DNA of 64,000 nt from Planctomycetota bacterium (GTDB lineage Bacteria; Planctomycetota; SZUA-567; H5-PLA8): positions 62,001-126,000 of the forward strand of contig JAKLKQ010000002.1 in NCBI GenBank assembly GCA_023150555.1. Reading direction: 5' to 3'. Positions 1-7,919 of the stretch are shown one piece after another. The notes below the pieces were generated by a model. It was not told the DNA's origin, made no database searches, and was given only the letters and a program-made list of their open reading frames with translations. Every line of letters starts with the position of its first letter. Within the stretch, counting starts at the first letter, position 1. Both the position numbers and the translations under genes were made by a program.

Positions 1-448
1 ACTCCAACGTGGGATCCATCGCGATCTCTTCGCCGTTTTCGTCCTTGGCGGGCGCCGGATCGAAGGGCTTGCCCTCGAAGGCGCCCTGTTTGCGCGCCCC
101 CGGACCGAAGCTCTTCGCGCCCATCACCGGGCCGATCTCCGTGCGCAGGAATTCGTAGAAGGCGACCTGGGCCTCGTCGAGGTACGGGCTGTCCAGCAGC
201 AGGCGCGCGCGGGTCTGGACCTCAAGGTCCGGATCGTCGCGGTGCGCGCGCAGCGCCGGGCCCGCGGCCAGGCCCAGGTCGCGCAGGCGCGCGTAAGCGT
301 CCTGCCGCTCGTAGTATTCCTCGCTGCCCAGTTGCTCGACGAGTTTCTCGGGTTCCGCTTGAGGCGTTGGCGTCTGCGCGTTCTCCGCCGCACCGCAGGC
401 CGGGACCAACAGGCCGCAAACCAGGATCACAGCGGAGCGAGCGGGCAT
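1..448 (-). CDS. HEAT-like secreted lipoprotein, partial (3' end outside window)
   Basis: The frame opens at ATG 448 on the minus strand and runs uninterrupted off the left edge, giving 149 codons. Residues 1-20 form a signal peptide ending in VPAC, an imperfect lipobox, so it is probably exported and perhaps lipidated. Residues 35-85 (LVEQLGSEEYYERQDAYARL and onward) have the helix-turn-helix spacing of a HEAT-like repeat. Such repeats are common behind signal peptides in planctomycete proteins. The rest cannot be assigned because the C-terminus is missing. It lies downstream of, and codirectional with, the His-rich outer-membrane protein gene. Confidence 0.6.
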   Translation of the reverse strand, partial: MPARSAVILVCGLLVPACGAAENAQTPTPQAEPEKLVEQLGSEEYYERQDAYARLRDLGLAAGPALRAHRDDPDLEVQTRARLLLDSPYLDEAQVAFYEFLRTEIGPVMGAKSFGPGARKQGAFEGKPFDPAPAKDENGEEIAMDPTLE

Positions 449-537
449 ACGTTCCTCCGGCGGGACACCGTCTCCCGCCCGATGGAACGCAGGTGCTCGA
501 GCAAGGTTCAGGAGATTCCGGGGCGCTCCGGCCAGCT

Positions 538-1446
538 TCAGAAGTGCCAGAACAGGGACAGGCCCGCGCCCCAGGACCGGTCGCGGCGGCCGGAAGCCGG
601 CATCGTCGCGTGAAGGCCGATCTCGAAGGCCGAGCCCGCTCCGCCCGGCCGCAGCTTCACGCCCGGCGCCAGAAGCAGCACGGTATGGCCGCGCTCAGCG
701 CCCGTCAGCGCCGACTCGCCGGTGAGCTCCAGCAGTCCGGCCACCTTCGGATGAACGTGGTAAAGCAGCGAGACGCCGTATTCGGCCTCGAGTTCCCTCG
801 GTTCGTGGGCCTCCCGGTTGAGCTGCACGCCCAGCTTGCCCAGCGCGACCAGTTCGAACCGGCCGGCCCGGAAACCCAGGTCCACGAAGGGCTCGGCGCG
901 GCAGATCCGGCTGCTGCCGATGCCCTTTTCGTCGTCGCCGGTGGGCACCGCCAGCTCCACACCGCCGCCCCAGACGATGCCGCGGTCCTCGAACGCGAAG
1001 CTCGCGAACTTCAGCCCAAGTTCCAGGTCGTCGAGGCTGGCCACGGTCGGCCCCCGGTCCGGATCGGAGTACCGGTAAGGCAGGACCAGTTCCAGGCCCA
1101 TCCAGCGCTCGAAGGCGTACTCCACCGTCAGCCCGAAGTCGTCGGCGTGCGCGCGGGCTTCGCCGCCGCCCTCCCGGACGTGCGCATAGTCCAGGCGCAG
1201 CATGCGGTCGGGCGTGGGCGATTCGAGCAGATTGGGATGCGCGAAGTGAAGGCCGTGCGGATGCCCGTGCCCGGCGTGCGGGTCGCCCGGCTCGGCGGGC
1301 CGTTGGGCCCCGGGGCGCTGCTCTTCGTGCGGCGCGTGGCGATCGTGGCCACCGTGTTCACCGTGGTCCTCGTGGTCGCCATGCTCCTCAGCGATAGCGG
1401 AACCGGCCAGCAGCAGCGAACTCAGCAGAACGGCAAGGCTTCGCAT
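538..1446 (-). CDS. His-rich outer-membrane beta-barrel protein, probably metal-linked
   Basis: The product is 302 aa. The start is ATG 1446 (MRSLAVLL), which begins a clear signal peptide (cut near AIA|EEH) and follows a GAGGGAA ribosome site; an upstream in-frame ATG would bury the signal. The mature N-terminus is a His/Asp/Glu stretch (EEHGDHEDHGEHGGHDRHAP) typical of metal-binding periplasmic tails. The remainder alternates in beta-strand fashion with aromatic residues and ends in ...LFWHF, the terminal aromatic signature of outer-membrane barrels. It resembles the putative transporter/MetA-type barrel families, but I cannot name a substrate. A Fur/Zur-like palindrome lies 56-71 bases upstream, which suggests metal-dependent control. 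Confidence 0.65.
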   Translation of the reverse strand: MRSLAVLLSSLLLAGSAIAEEHGDHEDHGEHGGHDRHAPHEEQRPGAQRPAEPGDPHAGHGHPHGLHFAHPNLLESPTPDRMLRLDYAHVREGGGEARAHADDFGLTVEYAFERWMGLELVLPYRYSDPDRGPTVASLDDLELGLKFASFAFEDRGIVWGGGVELAVPTGDDEKGIGSSRICRAEPFVDLGFRAGRFELVALGKLGVQLNREAHEPRELEAEYGVSLLYHVHPKVAGLLELTGESALTGAERGHTVLLLAPGVKLRPGGAGSAFEIGLHATMPASGRRDRSWGAGLSLFWHF

Positions 1447-1501
1447 CGGAATTCCCTCTTCGGCGGTCGGGGGGCGCGCTCCGGAGCGCTCCTGCTGATA
1501 T

Positions 1502-1517
1502 TGATAACGCATTATCA
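1502..1517. promoter_or_regulatory. Fur/Zur-type palindromic operator
   Basis: TGATAACGCATTATCA is an inverted repeat with 6-bp arms (TGATAA/TTATCA) around CGCA, in an AT-rich patch (about 1496-1530) inside GC-rich DNA. It matches the core of Fur-family boxes (TGATAAT-n-ATTATCA) except for one extra central base and one arm change. It sits in the promoter region of the minus-strand His-rich barrel gene. Confidence 0.5.
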
Positions 1518-1664
1518 TTATTTTTGCAAACGCACTTTACCTGAATTTCCCGAAAAGCCTGAACCCCATCGCGCCGCTCGCGTGTTGAATGTGGAAGCGG
1601 TACTGGAGGACCGGAGGCCTCGGCTCCGGTGCACACGTGCACGGCGCGGGAAGAGGTCCGGCGC

Positions 1665-3965
1665 ATGAACGAGACGCTGCAGGCCCACGTCGACGCGCAC
1701 TTCCGCCTGAACGTTCCCGTGCCGCTGGTGCGCGGTTTGGCGCGGGTGCTGACGCGAGAGACCTTCTGGGATCTACTGCCGACGCAGAGCGTCCCGATGA
1801 AGCGCCTGCTGCTGCGCTTCCTGCGCACGCACCTCAACGAAGGGCCGTTCGCTTCGCGGGCGCTCGATGCGATGGCCGGATTGCCCGAAGTCCGCGCGGC
1901 GATGCTGGGCCTGGTTGCGCACTTGCCACAGGAACTGATCGCGCGCTTCCAGAAAGCGGTGGCCGCGAACCTGGCGCACCCCGTCGCGGCGGTGCGGCAG
2001 GCGGCCGCGCGCACGGTGGCGCTGCGCCTGCCTGAGTTCCACGAACGCTTGCCCGCGCTGCTGGAACGCGACGGCCACCGAGCCATCGAGTTGCTCTGCA
2101 TGACCGGCGAGGCGGCCTTGATCGAACCGCTGCTGGCCTTCTGCGCGGCGCGCGGCGAAGAACTCCCGCCCTGCCTGGGCTTCCTCCTCAACCCATGGTG
2201 GCTCTCGGCGCGCTACCGCCGCGACCCCGAGAGCGCGCTCGCGTTGATGGCGCGCTTCGGCTACGCGGACGAGGGCGCGGGGGAGGCCGAAGCCTCGCTA
2301 TTGGGCGGCGGCTTCTGGTTCGTCAGCCCCGAACTCGCCAAGCGCGTGCAGGACCCGGCGACCGCGAAGCGGATGGCCGCGCTTCGTCAGGTGCTGCTGC
2401 CGCTGGCCGTCGATCCCGGCGCGCGCCTGGAACCGGCGTTCCGACCGGACGATCCGCTGGAGCGCGCGCTCTTCCTGGCCGCGCTGCGCGACTGCGATGC
2501 CGCGAACCTGTACGTGCGGCGCAACCAACAGGCCTTCGCCTTACGCCTGCACGCCAACGTGCGCGTGCTGGCCTGCGCTCACGCGCCGGCGGCCTTCGTG
2601 CGGCGGCGCTTCCTCGACGAACCGGCGGCGCGCGCCCGAGCCTGGCGGCTGCCCGAAGCCGAGTTGGGGCCGTTCCTGGTCGACCACGCGCGCGCGGCCC
2701 TGGAGATCGACGAAGAACGCCGCGCCGAGGCCCTGGGCTGGATCCAGGCCAAGGCGATGGCGCTGGCCAGCGGCCATGCGCCCGCGGGCCTGCCGCGCAG
2801 CCCGGCGCGCTGGCCGGTGCTGAAAGCATCCGACTTCCCGCTCGCGCGCTTCGCGGTCCTCGCCGACCAAGCGCTCCCGGCACCCGACCCGCGGCTCTCG
2901 CCCGGTGCGCAGGGCGTCGCGCGTCTGGCTCATTACGTCGGCTATTCGGACGTCGCGGCGGCGTTGATCGAGGTTGAAGCACGCCGGATCCCGGGCGCGC
3001 CCGCCATCGGCTGCGAGCTTCAAGTCGCGCTCGATCCGGAGCGCCCGCTGCAGGCGTGGAAGCAGGCGCTGCGGCACCTCGGGATCCCATCGCCGCGCCG
3101 CCCCGAGTACGCGGGCCTGCTGGAGGCCTCATTCCGCCCGTGCGCCACGTGGCACGCGCTGGCCGCGGGCATCGTGCTGCTGCGCGAACTGGGCCTGCTG
3201 GATTCGCCGGTGGACGCCGGGCTGCATATCTCGCTGGGCGCAGACTTGCAGCGCCACGCCGGCGCGTTTGTCCTGCCGCAACTCTTCATCCACGGCCCCG
3301 CACCGAAACCTCGAGTTCCAAAGGCCGCGCACTACCGCGCGCTGGCACGCCTCTACAGCAAGGGGTTGGTGCACCTGGGCCGCGACACCGAAGCCTGCGG
3401 CGCGCTGCCCCGCCCCGAGGTCCGCACCGAACTGCGCTGCTTCGTCTGCCGCACTGAAGGCCGCGGGAACGAGGTGCGACTGCGGTCGGAATTCCGCGAC
3501 GACTTGGCCTCGGTCCACCTGCTCGCTTCGGCCCGCTTCGCCGAGGACCCCGCGCTGCGCGCGGTTTTTGAACGCTACGTTCTGGACCTGGAATGCCTGG
3601 CAATGGCGCTGCCTGACGAATTGCGCGCGCTGTACGCGTCGAACTTCCGCGAGGCCACCGGCGATCCGCGCGATCCCGAGTTGGTCGCGCGATTGCCGGT
3701 CGTGCGTCGCATCGCGGAGGCCGACGCCGCGCTGCGCGCGGCGGGGCTGCGCGCGGAGGCCGAACGGCGCTTCGCGGCGCTGGTCGAGGCGGCGGCGCGG
3801 CGCGCCCACGAATGCACTGCGGAAAAGGCCGGCCGGCCCGCTGGCGCGTGGAACGGGTTGGATGCCGTCCTGCCCGCGAGGCTGCTGGCGCGACACCTCT
3901 GGCCGTGCGAAAGGGCGGGCCCGGCCGGCGCCAATGCACACGTGCAGCCTGAGAAGGCGCCATAA
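1665..3965 (+). CDS. large cytoplasmic protein of unknown function
   Basis: The product is 766 aa. I chose ATG 1665 (MNETLQAHVD) because AAGAGGT lies 8 bases upstream; an earlier in-frame ATG at 1629 lacks a site. There is no signal peptide or membrane segment. The sequence is rich in Leu, Ala and Arg and looks almost wholly alpha-helical. The first 150 residues read like irregular HEAT/ARM-type helical pairs, for example VRQAAARTVALRLPEFHERL. A CxxC (RCFVCRT) lies near residue 590. I do not recognise a family. The flanking genes encode secreted proteins on other promoters, so context gives no function. Confidence 0.6.
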   Translation: MNETLQAHVDAHFRLNVPVPLVRGLARVLTRETFWDLLPTQSVPMKRLLLRFLRTHLNEGPFASRALDAMAGLPEVRAAMLGLVAHLPQELIARFQKAVAANLAHPVAAVRQAAARTVALRLPEFHERLPALLERDGHRAIELLCMTGEAALIEPLLAFCAARGEELPPCLGFLLNPWWLSARYRRDPESALALMARFGYADEGAGEAEASLLGGGFWFVSPELAKRVQDPATAKRMAALRQVLLPLAVDPGARLEPAFRPDDPLERALFLAALRDCDAANLYVRRNQQAFALRLHANVRVLACAHAPAAFVRRRFLDEPAARARAWRLPEAELGPFLVDHARAALEIDEERRAEALGWIQAKAMALASGHAPAGLPRSPARWPVLKASDFPLARFAVLADQALPAPDPRLSPGAQGVARLAHYVGYSDVAAALIEVEARRIPGAPAIGCELQVALDPERPLQAWKQALRHLGIPSPRRPEYAGLLEASFRPCATWHALAAGIVLLRELGLLDSPVDAGLHISLGADLQRHAGAFVLPQLFIHGPAPKPRVPKAAHYRALARLYSKGLVHLGRDTEACGALPRPEVRTELRCFVCRTEGRGNEVRLRSEFRDDLASVHLLASARFAEDPALRAVFERYVLDLECLAMALPDELRALYASNFREATGDPRDPELVARLPVVRRIAEADAALRAAGLRAEAERRFAALVEAAARRAHECTAEKAGRPAGAWNGLDAVLPARLLARHLWPCERAGPAGANAHVQPEKAP

Positions 3966-4060
3966 GCGACGCAATGCCTCCTTTATTAAGTTGCGGTCCC
4001 CCGCCCCCACCGCGTACCTTTAGGTGGGCACCCTAGCTAAGAGTACGTATAGGAATCCTT

Positions 4061-6070
4061 ATGCGCCGAAGCCATGCTCGCGTGGCGGTGTGGACCGCGC
4101 TTTACCTGGGTACTGCGGTGCTTGCCGCTGGGCGCGCGGCGGCCACCGAGTGGTACGTCGACGGACTCGGCAGCGACACCACCAACACCGGCCTGTCGGG
4201 TTCGCCCTTCCGCGAGATCCGCAAGGCGCTGGAGTCCGCGGCGCCCGGCGACACCATCCACGCCGGCGACGGTCAGTACAAGGGCTTCGACCTCTTCGAC
4301 TTCGCCGGCACCGAAGCCAATCCGCTGATCATCATCGCGGACACGGACAACGCGGAGATCATGCCCACGCCATTGGCTGACCGCGGGCACAACGACACCG
4401 TGTATCTCGACAACTGTTCGTACGTGACCCTGGACGGATTCAAGAGCTTCGACGCCCGCCGCGCGGCGGTGCGCCTGCAGAGTTGCAGCTTCGTGACCGT
4501 CCGCAACGGGACCTACGGCGACAACGGCCGCTGGGGCATCTTCACCGGGCACTGCGACGACCTGCTGATCGAGTACAACGAATGCTACGGCAGCATCGAC
4601 GAACACGGCATCTACGTCAGCAACAGCGGCGACCGCCCCACCGTGCGCGGCAACATCCTGCACGACAACTTCGCCAACGGCCTGCACATGAACGGCGACA
4701 TCTTCACGCCGCCGGGCGACGGGATCATCTCGAACGCGCTGGTCGAGGACAACGTGATCTACTCGAACGGCACCGGCGGCGGCAGCGGCATCAACTGCGA
4801 CGGCGTGCAGGACAGCGTGATCCGCAACAACGTGCTCTACGACGCGAAGGCCGCCGGCATCAGCCTGTACCAGATCGACGGCGGCGGACCTTCCACCGGC
4901 AACACTGTCGTCAACAACACCGTGGAAATCTCCTCGACAGGGCGCTGGGCGCTGCAGATCCACGACGGCGCGTCCAACACCACCGTCTTCAACAACATCC
5001 TGCTGAACTTGAACACGGCGCGCGGCAGCATCCACATGCTGGGCACCGGCAATCTGACCGGCCTGAAGTGCGACCGCAACGTGCTGACCACCAACACCAG
5101 CGTCGCGACCGTAGACGACGACAGCACCTACGACACTTTCGCCGAATGGCAGGCGCGGGGCTTCGACGCCAACAGCGTCACCGCAACCTCCGCCAGCCTC
5201 TTCGTGGGCGGCAGTGACTATCATCTCAAGAGCGGCGCCGCGGCGATCGACCTCGGCTCAGCCACGTTCAATTCGAAGTCCGCGCCCACCCTGGACCGCG
5301 AAGGCAACGGCCGCCCGGCCGGCACGGCCTACGACGCGGGCGCGTTCGAGTTCGGCGGCGTGCCGCCCAACGAGCCGCCGGTGATCGAGAGCGGCCCTAG
5401 CGCCACGCCCAACCCCGCCGCGACCGGCGCATTCGTCGCGTTCTCCGTCGCGGCCAGCGATCCCGAAGACGCCACGCTGACCTACGACTGGGACTTCGGC
5501 GACGGCGGCAACGGCTCGGGCGCCTCGCCCCTGTACGCCTTCGCCGCGGCCGGCAACTACCTCGTCACGCTGACCGTCGGCGACGGGACAAACGACGTCG
5601 TCGAGACGCTCAACGTGACCGTCGCCGACACCATCGGGGCGCTGGCCGCCGACAAGGTCGCGCTGAAGCTGAACTTCGGCAAGCCGCTGAACGACGCATG
5701 TTCGGCGAAGGGCCGCCTGACCGAACTCGACACCGCCTTCGACGCGGCCAACGCGCAGGTCAGCGTCGAGATCGCCGGCGAGCGCAAAACCTGGACACTG
5801 GACGAGAAGGGCAAGGCGAAGACGCTCGACGGCACCGTGCGCCTGAAACTCAGCAAGAAACTCGGCTGGACCTTCACCGCCAAGTTCGCGAAAGGCGACT
5901 ACGCCGCCACGTGGGACGCCGCCGGCCTCACCGACGGCGACTTCAAGGACGCCCCGCGCACGGTGACGGTGATCGTCGAGATCGGCGGCGCGGCCTACGG
6001 GCAGGACCGCGACGTGCTGTACACCGCGACGACCGGCAAGACCGGCCGCGCCAAGCAGACGAAGCTGTAG
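4061..6070 (+). CDS. secreted parallel beta-helix protein with PKD domain and C-terminal module
   Basis: The product is 669 aa and starts at ATG 4061, seven bases after AGGAATC. Residues 1-28 are a signal peptide. From about residue 30 a DUF1565-like start (EWYVDGLGSDTTNTGLSGSP) leads into a right-handed beta-helix of repeated N-x-I/V-x-x-N turns to about residue 400. A PKD domain (TYDWDFGDGG, YLVTLTVGDG) spans roughly 445-525. The last 140 residues form a beta-rich module (LDEKGKAKTLDGTVRLKLSK) that resembles modules in the secreted protein at 25586-28348. Beta-helix proteins of this type often bind or cleave polysaccharides, but no catalytic motif is obvious. The stop lies 50 bases before the retron RNA. 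Confidence 0.75.
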   Translation: MRRSHARVAVWTALYLGTAVLAAGRAAATEWYVDGLGSDTTNTGLSGSPFREIRKALESAAPGDTIHAGDGQYKGFDLFDFAGTEANPLIIIADTDNAEIMPTPLADRGHNDTVYLDNCSYVTLDGFKSFDARRAAVRLQSCSFVTVRNGTYGDNGRWGIFTGHCDDLLIEYNECYGSIDEHGIYVSNSGDRPTVRGNILHDNFANGLHMNGDIFTPPGDGIISNALVEDNVIYSNGTGGGSGINCDGVQDSVIRNNVLYDAKAAGISLYQIDGGGPSTGNTVVNNTVEISSTGRWALQIHDGASNTTVFNNILLNLNTARGSIHMLGTGNLTGLKCDRNVLTTNTSVATVDDDSTYDTFAEWQARGFDANSVTATSASLFVGGSDYHLKSGAAAIDLGSATFNSKSAPTLDREGNGRPAGTAYDAGAFEFGGVPPNEPPVIESGPSATPNPAATGAFVAFSVAASDPEDATLTYDWDFGDGGNGSGASPLYAFAAAGNYLVTLTVGDGTNDVVETLNVTVADTIGALAADKVALKLNFGKPLNDACSAKGRLTELDTAFDAANAQVSVEIAGERKTWTLDEKGKAKTLDGTVRLKLSKKLGWTFTAKFAKGDYAATWDAAGLTDGDFKDAPRTVTVIVEIGGAAYGQDRDVLYTATTGKTGRAKQTKL

Positions 6071-6126
6071 CGGATCCGCGGTTCTTCCCTATTTACGCGC
6101 TCGCATTCATTTGTTATGAGGGCCTT

Positions 6127-6363
6127 GGGCGCCCGGCGCCGGGGCAGGTCAAGCGATTCCGCGAAAGCGGAAGCCGCGGGGCTACCCCGCGGGCGGACAC
6201 ACGGGGCTCATCCGTTGGCGGCACCGGCACCTGGATTGCGCTTGGCGCATCCTACGGTGTTTCGGGGCCGTTGTACCAACGGCCCCGAAACACCGTGGAT
6301 GCGTGTGCGAATCCACGTGCCGGTGCAGGACAGGTCAGGTTGATGCTCCCCGGCGCCGCGCCC
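6127..6363 (+). repeat. retron a1/a2 inverted repeat pair
   Basis: The arms are GGGCGCCCGGCGCCGGGG at 6127-6144 and CCCCGGCGCCGCGCCC at 6348-6363. GGCGCCGGGG pairs with CCCCGGCGCC (10 bp) and GGGCGC pairs with GCGCCC (6 bp), leaving CC 6133-6134 bulged. The heptamer CAGGTCA also occurs twice, at 6145 and 6332, just inside each arm. In known retrons this duplex holds the branching G next to the reverse-transcription start. Confidence 0.85.
6221..6326 (+). repeat. msd long hairpin of the retron
   Basis: The base is a perfect 10-bp stem (GCACCGGCAC 6221-6230 with GTGCCGGTGC 6317-6326). Above it, GGATT 6233-6237 pairs with AATCC 6310-6314, a small internal loop follows, and CGCATCC 6246-6252 pairs with GGATGCG 6297-6303. 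After one bulged T come 20 perfect pairs (6254-6273 with 6277-6296) closed by a three-base TAC loop. Reverse transcription of this would give an msDNA with a very stable stem. Confidence 0.88.
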
Positions 6364-6402
6364 ATTGGTTAGATATCTTCGACGAGCGTTCGGCGGGCGG
6401 CC

Positions 6403-7791
6403 ATGGGCCTCTTCGACCTCCTCAAGCGCCTGGTGCTCGGCAACGCCGAGAAGGTCAAGCGCCCCGTCGAAGCCTCGCGCTTCGGCGCGGACACGTCACC
6501 ACACGGCACGGGCCAGGCTCCGCCCAAGGTCGACCCACGGTTCGCCGCCGAACGAACCGGCGCCTCGGCCAAGAAAAAGAAGCGCAAACGCCGCGGGCGC
6601 CGCAAGGCCAGCGGCGAGGGCACCGCGCCGCTGAAAGGCCTGCGCGCACCTTCCAGCCACAAGCCCGCACCGCCCGAGGCCCCGCGCAGCACGCCCTACA
6701 AGCCCTATGCCGCGGCGCGCACCGCCGGCAAGCAGTACATCGACGCGCGAGCAGGCGGATCGTATTCGAAACTCGCGCGCTACGGCCTGCCGGGCTTCGA
6801 GACGCCCGAGGACCTCGCGCGCTGGCTGAAGATCCCCCTCAAGACGCTCTGCTGGCTCAGCGACTACCACGGCGCCAACCGCGCCGAGAAGGCTTCCAAG
6901 AAGCAGCACTACCGCTACGTGTGGGTGAAGAAGAACTCGGGGCGCGGCCACCGCCTGATCGAAGCGCCCAAGCCGATGCTGAAGCACATCCAGGAGCGCA
7001 TCCTGCGCGAACTGCTCGACAAGGTCCCGCCGCACCGCTGCGCGCACGGCTTCGCGAAGGGGCGCTCGATCGCGACGAACGCGGCCCAGCACGCCGGCAA
7101 GTACGTGATCCTGAAGGTCGACCTGCAGGACTTCTACCCGCGGGTGACGTACAAGCGCGTCGCGGCGATCTTCCGCGCGCTGGGCTACAACCGCGAGGTC
7201 GCGCGCTGGCTGGCGCGGCTGTGCACCAACGCCGTGCCGTGGGCCTTGCAGGCCCCGCGCGGCGATCCGCGCGCGCTGCTGGAAGCGCACAAGCGCCGGC
7301 ACCTGCCGCAGGGCGCGCCGACCTCGCCCGCGCTGGCGAACCTCGCGGCGTGGGCCCTGGACGTGCGGCTGAACGGCCTGGCGAAGAAACTCGGCGCAAC
7401 CTACACGCGCTACGCCGACGACCTGACCTTCAGCGGCGGCGCGGAACTGATGAAGGACGGGCGCATGGACGGCCTGATCCGCTGGGCGCGTTCGATCGTG
7501 CGCAACGAACGCTTCACGTGGCACAAGCGCAAGAAGCGCGTGATCCGCCGCGGCAACCGCCAGCAGGTGACCGGCCTGACCGTCAACGAGAAGCCCAACG
7601 TGCCGCGCCCCGCCTTCGAGCGCCTGAAGGCGATCCTGCACAACTGCGCGAAAAAGGGCCCCGCCGGCCAGAACCACGGCAAGCACGACAACTTCCGCGA
7701 GCATCTCCTGGGGCGCATCGCCTTCGTGCGCAGCGTCAACCCGCAGAAGGCCAAGCGCCTGCAGAAAGTCTTCGAGAAGATCAGCTGGTAG
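6403..7791 (+). CDS. retron reverse transcriptase
   Basis: The product is 462 aa. It copies the msd of the adjacent RNA into branched msDNA. Visible motifs: retron-specific NAxxH (NAAQH, 226-230); motif A with Asp240 (KVDLQDFYP); QGAPTSP (303-309); catalytic YADD (337-340); and the retron VTG triplet (389-391), which recognises the cognate msr. Residues 1-110 are an extension: an amphipathic start (MGLFDLLKRLVLG), a basic cluster (KKKKRKRRGRRK, 57-68) and a Pro-rich linker. The length is closer to the myxobacterial Mx162/Mx65 enzymes than to the short Ec86 type. ATG 6403 lies 40 bases after a2. No toxin or nuclease gene accompanies it, so any effector is either the extension or unlinked. Confidence 0.93.
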   Translation: MGLFDLLKRLVLGNAEKVKRPVEASRFGADTSPHGTGQAPPKVDPRFAAERTGASAKKKKRKRRGRRKASGEGTAPLKGLRAPSSHKPAPPEAPRSTPYKPYAAARTAGKQYIDARAGGSYSKLARYGLPGFETPEDLARWLKIPLKTLCWLSDYHGANRAEKASKKQHYRYVWVKKNSGRGHRLIEAPKPMLKHIQERILRELLDKVPPHRCAHGFAKGRSIATNAAQHAGKYVILKVDLQDFYPRVTYKRVAAIFRALGYNREVARWLARLCTNAVPWALQAPRGDPRALLEAHKRRHLPQGAPTSPALANLAAWALDVRLNGLAKKLGATYTRYADDLTFSGGAELMKDGRMDGLIRWARSIVRNERFTWHKRKKRVIRRGNRQQVTGLTVNEKPNVPRPAFERLKAILHNCAKKGPAGQNHGKHDNFREHLLGRIAFVRSVNPQKAKRLQKVFEKISW

Positions 7792-7919
7792 CGGAACCCG
7801 CTCCGGCCCGCCGAAAAATCTCGTCTTGCGGCCCTTGCAGCCCTTCCTACAATTCGGGCGTCGCTTCACAACCGATCCGATTCCATCGAACCCGCCCAAG
7901 AAAGAGGGAGGCGCGCGCC

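Larger units (their letters stand above)
6121..6368 (+). ncRNA. retron msr-msd RNA
   Basis: This is the primer-template RNA for the downstream reverse transcriptase. The a1 arm (6127-6144) pairs with the a2 arm (6348-6363) over 10+6 bp with a CC bulge. After a 4x4 internal loop, TCAA 6149-6152 pairs with TTGA 6340-6343. The next base, G6153 in AAGC, is therefore the candidate branching guanosine. The msr holds a 6-bp stem with GAAA tetraloop (6157-6172), an 8-bp stem with CTA loop (6174-6192) and a weak third stem (6194-6214). The msd is the long hairpin 6221-6326. The order a1, branch G, msr hairpins, msd hairpin, a2, RT gene is the standard retron order. The exact 5' end and msDNA ends are inferred. 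Confidence 0.88.
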
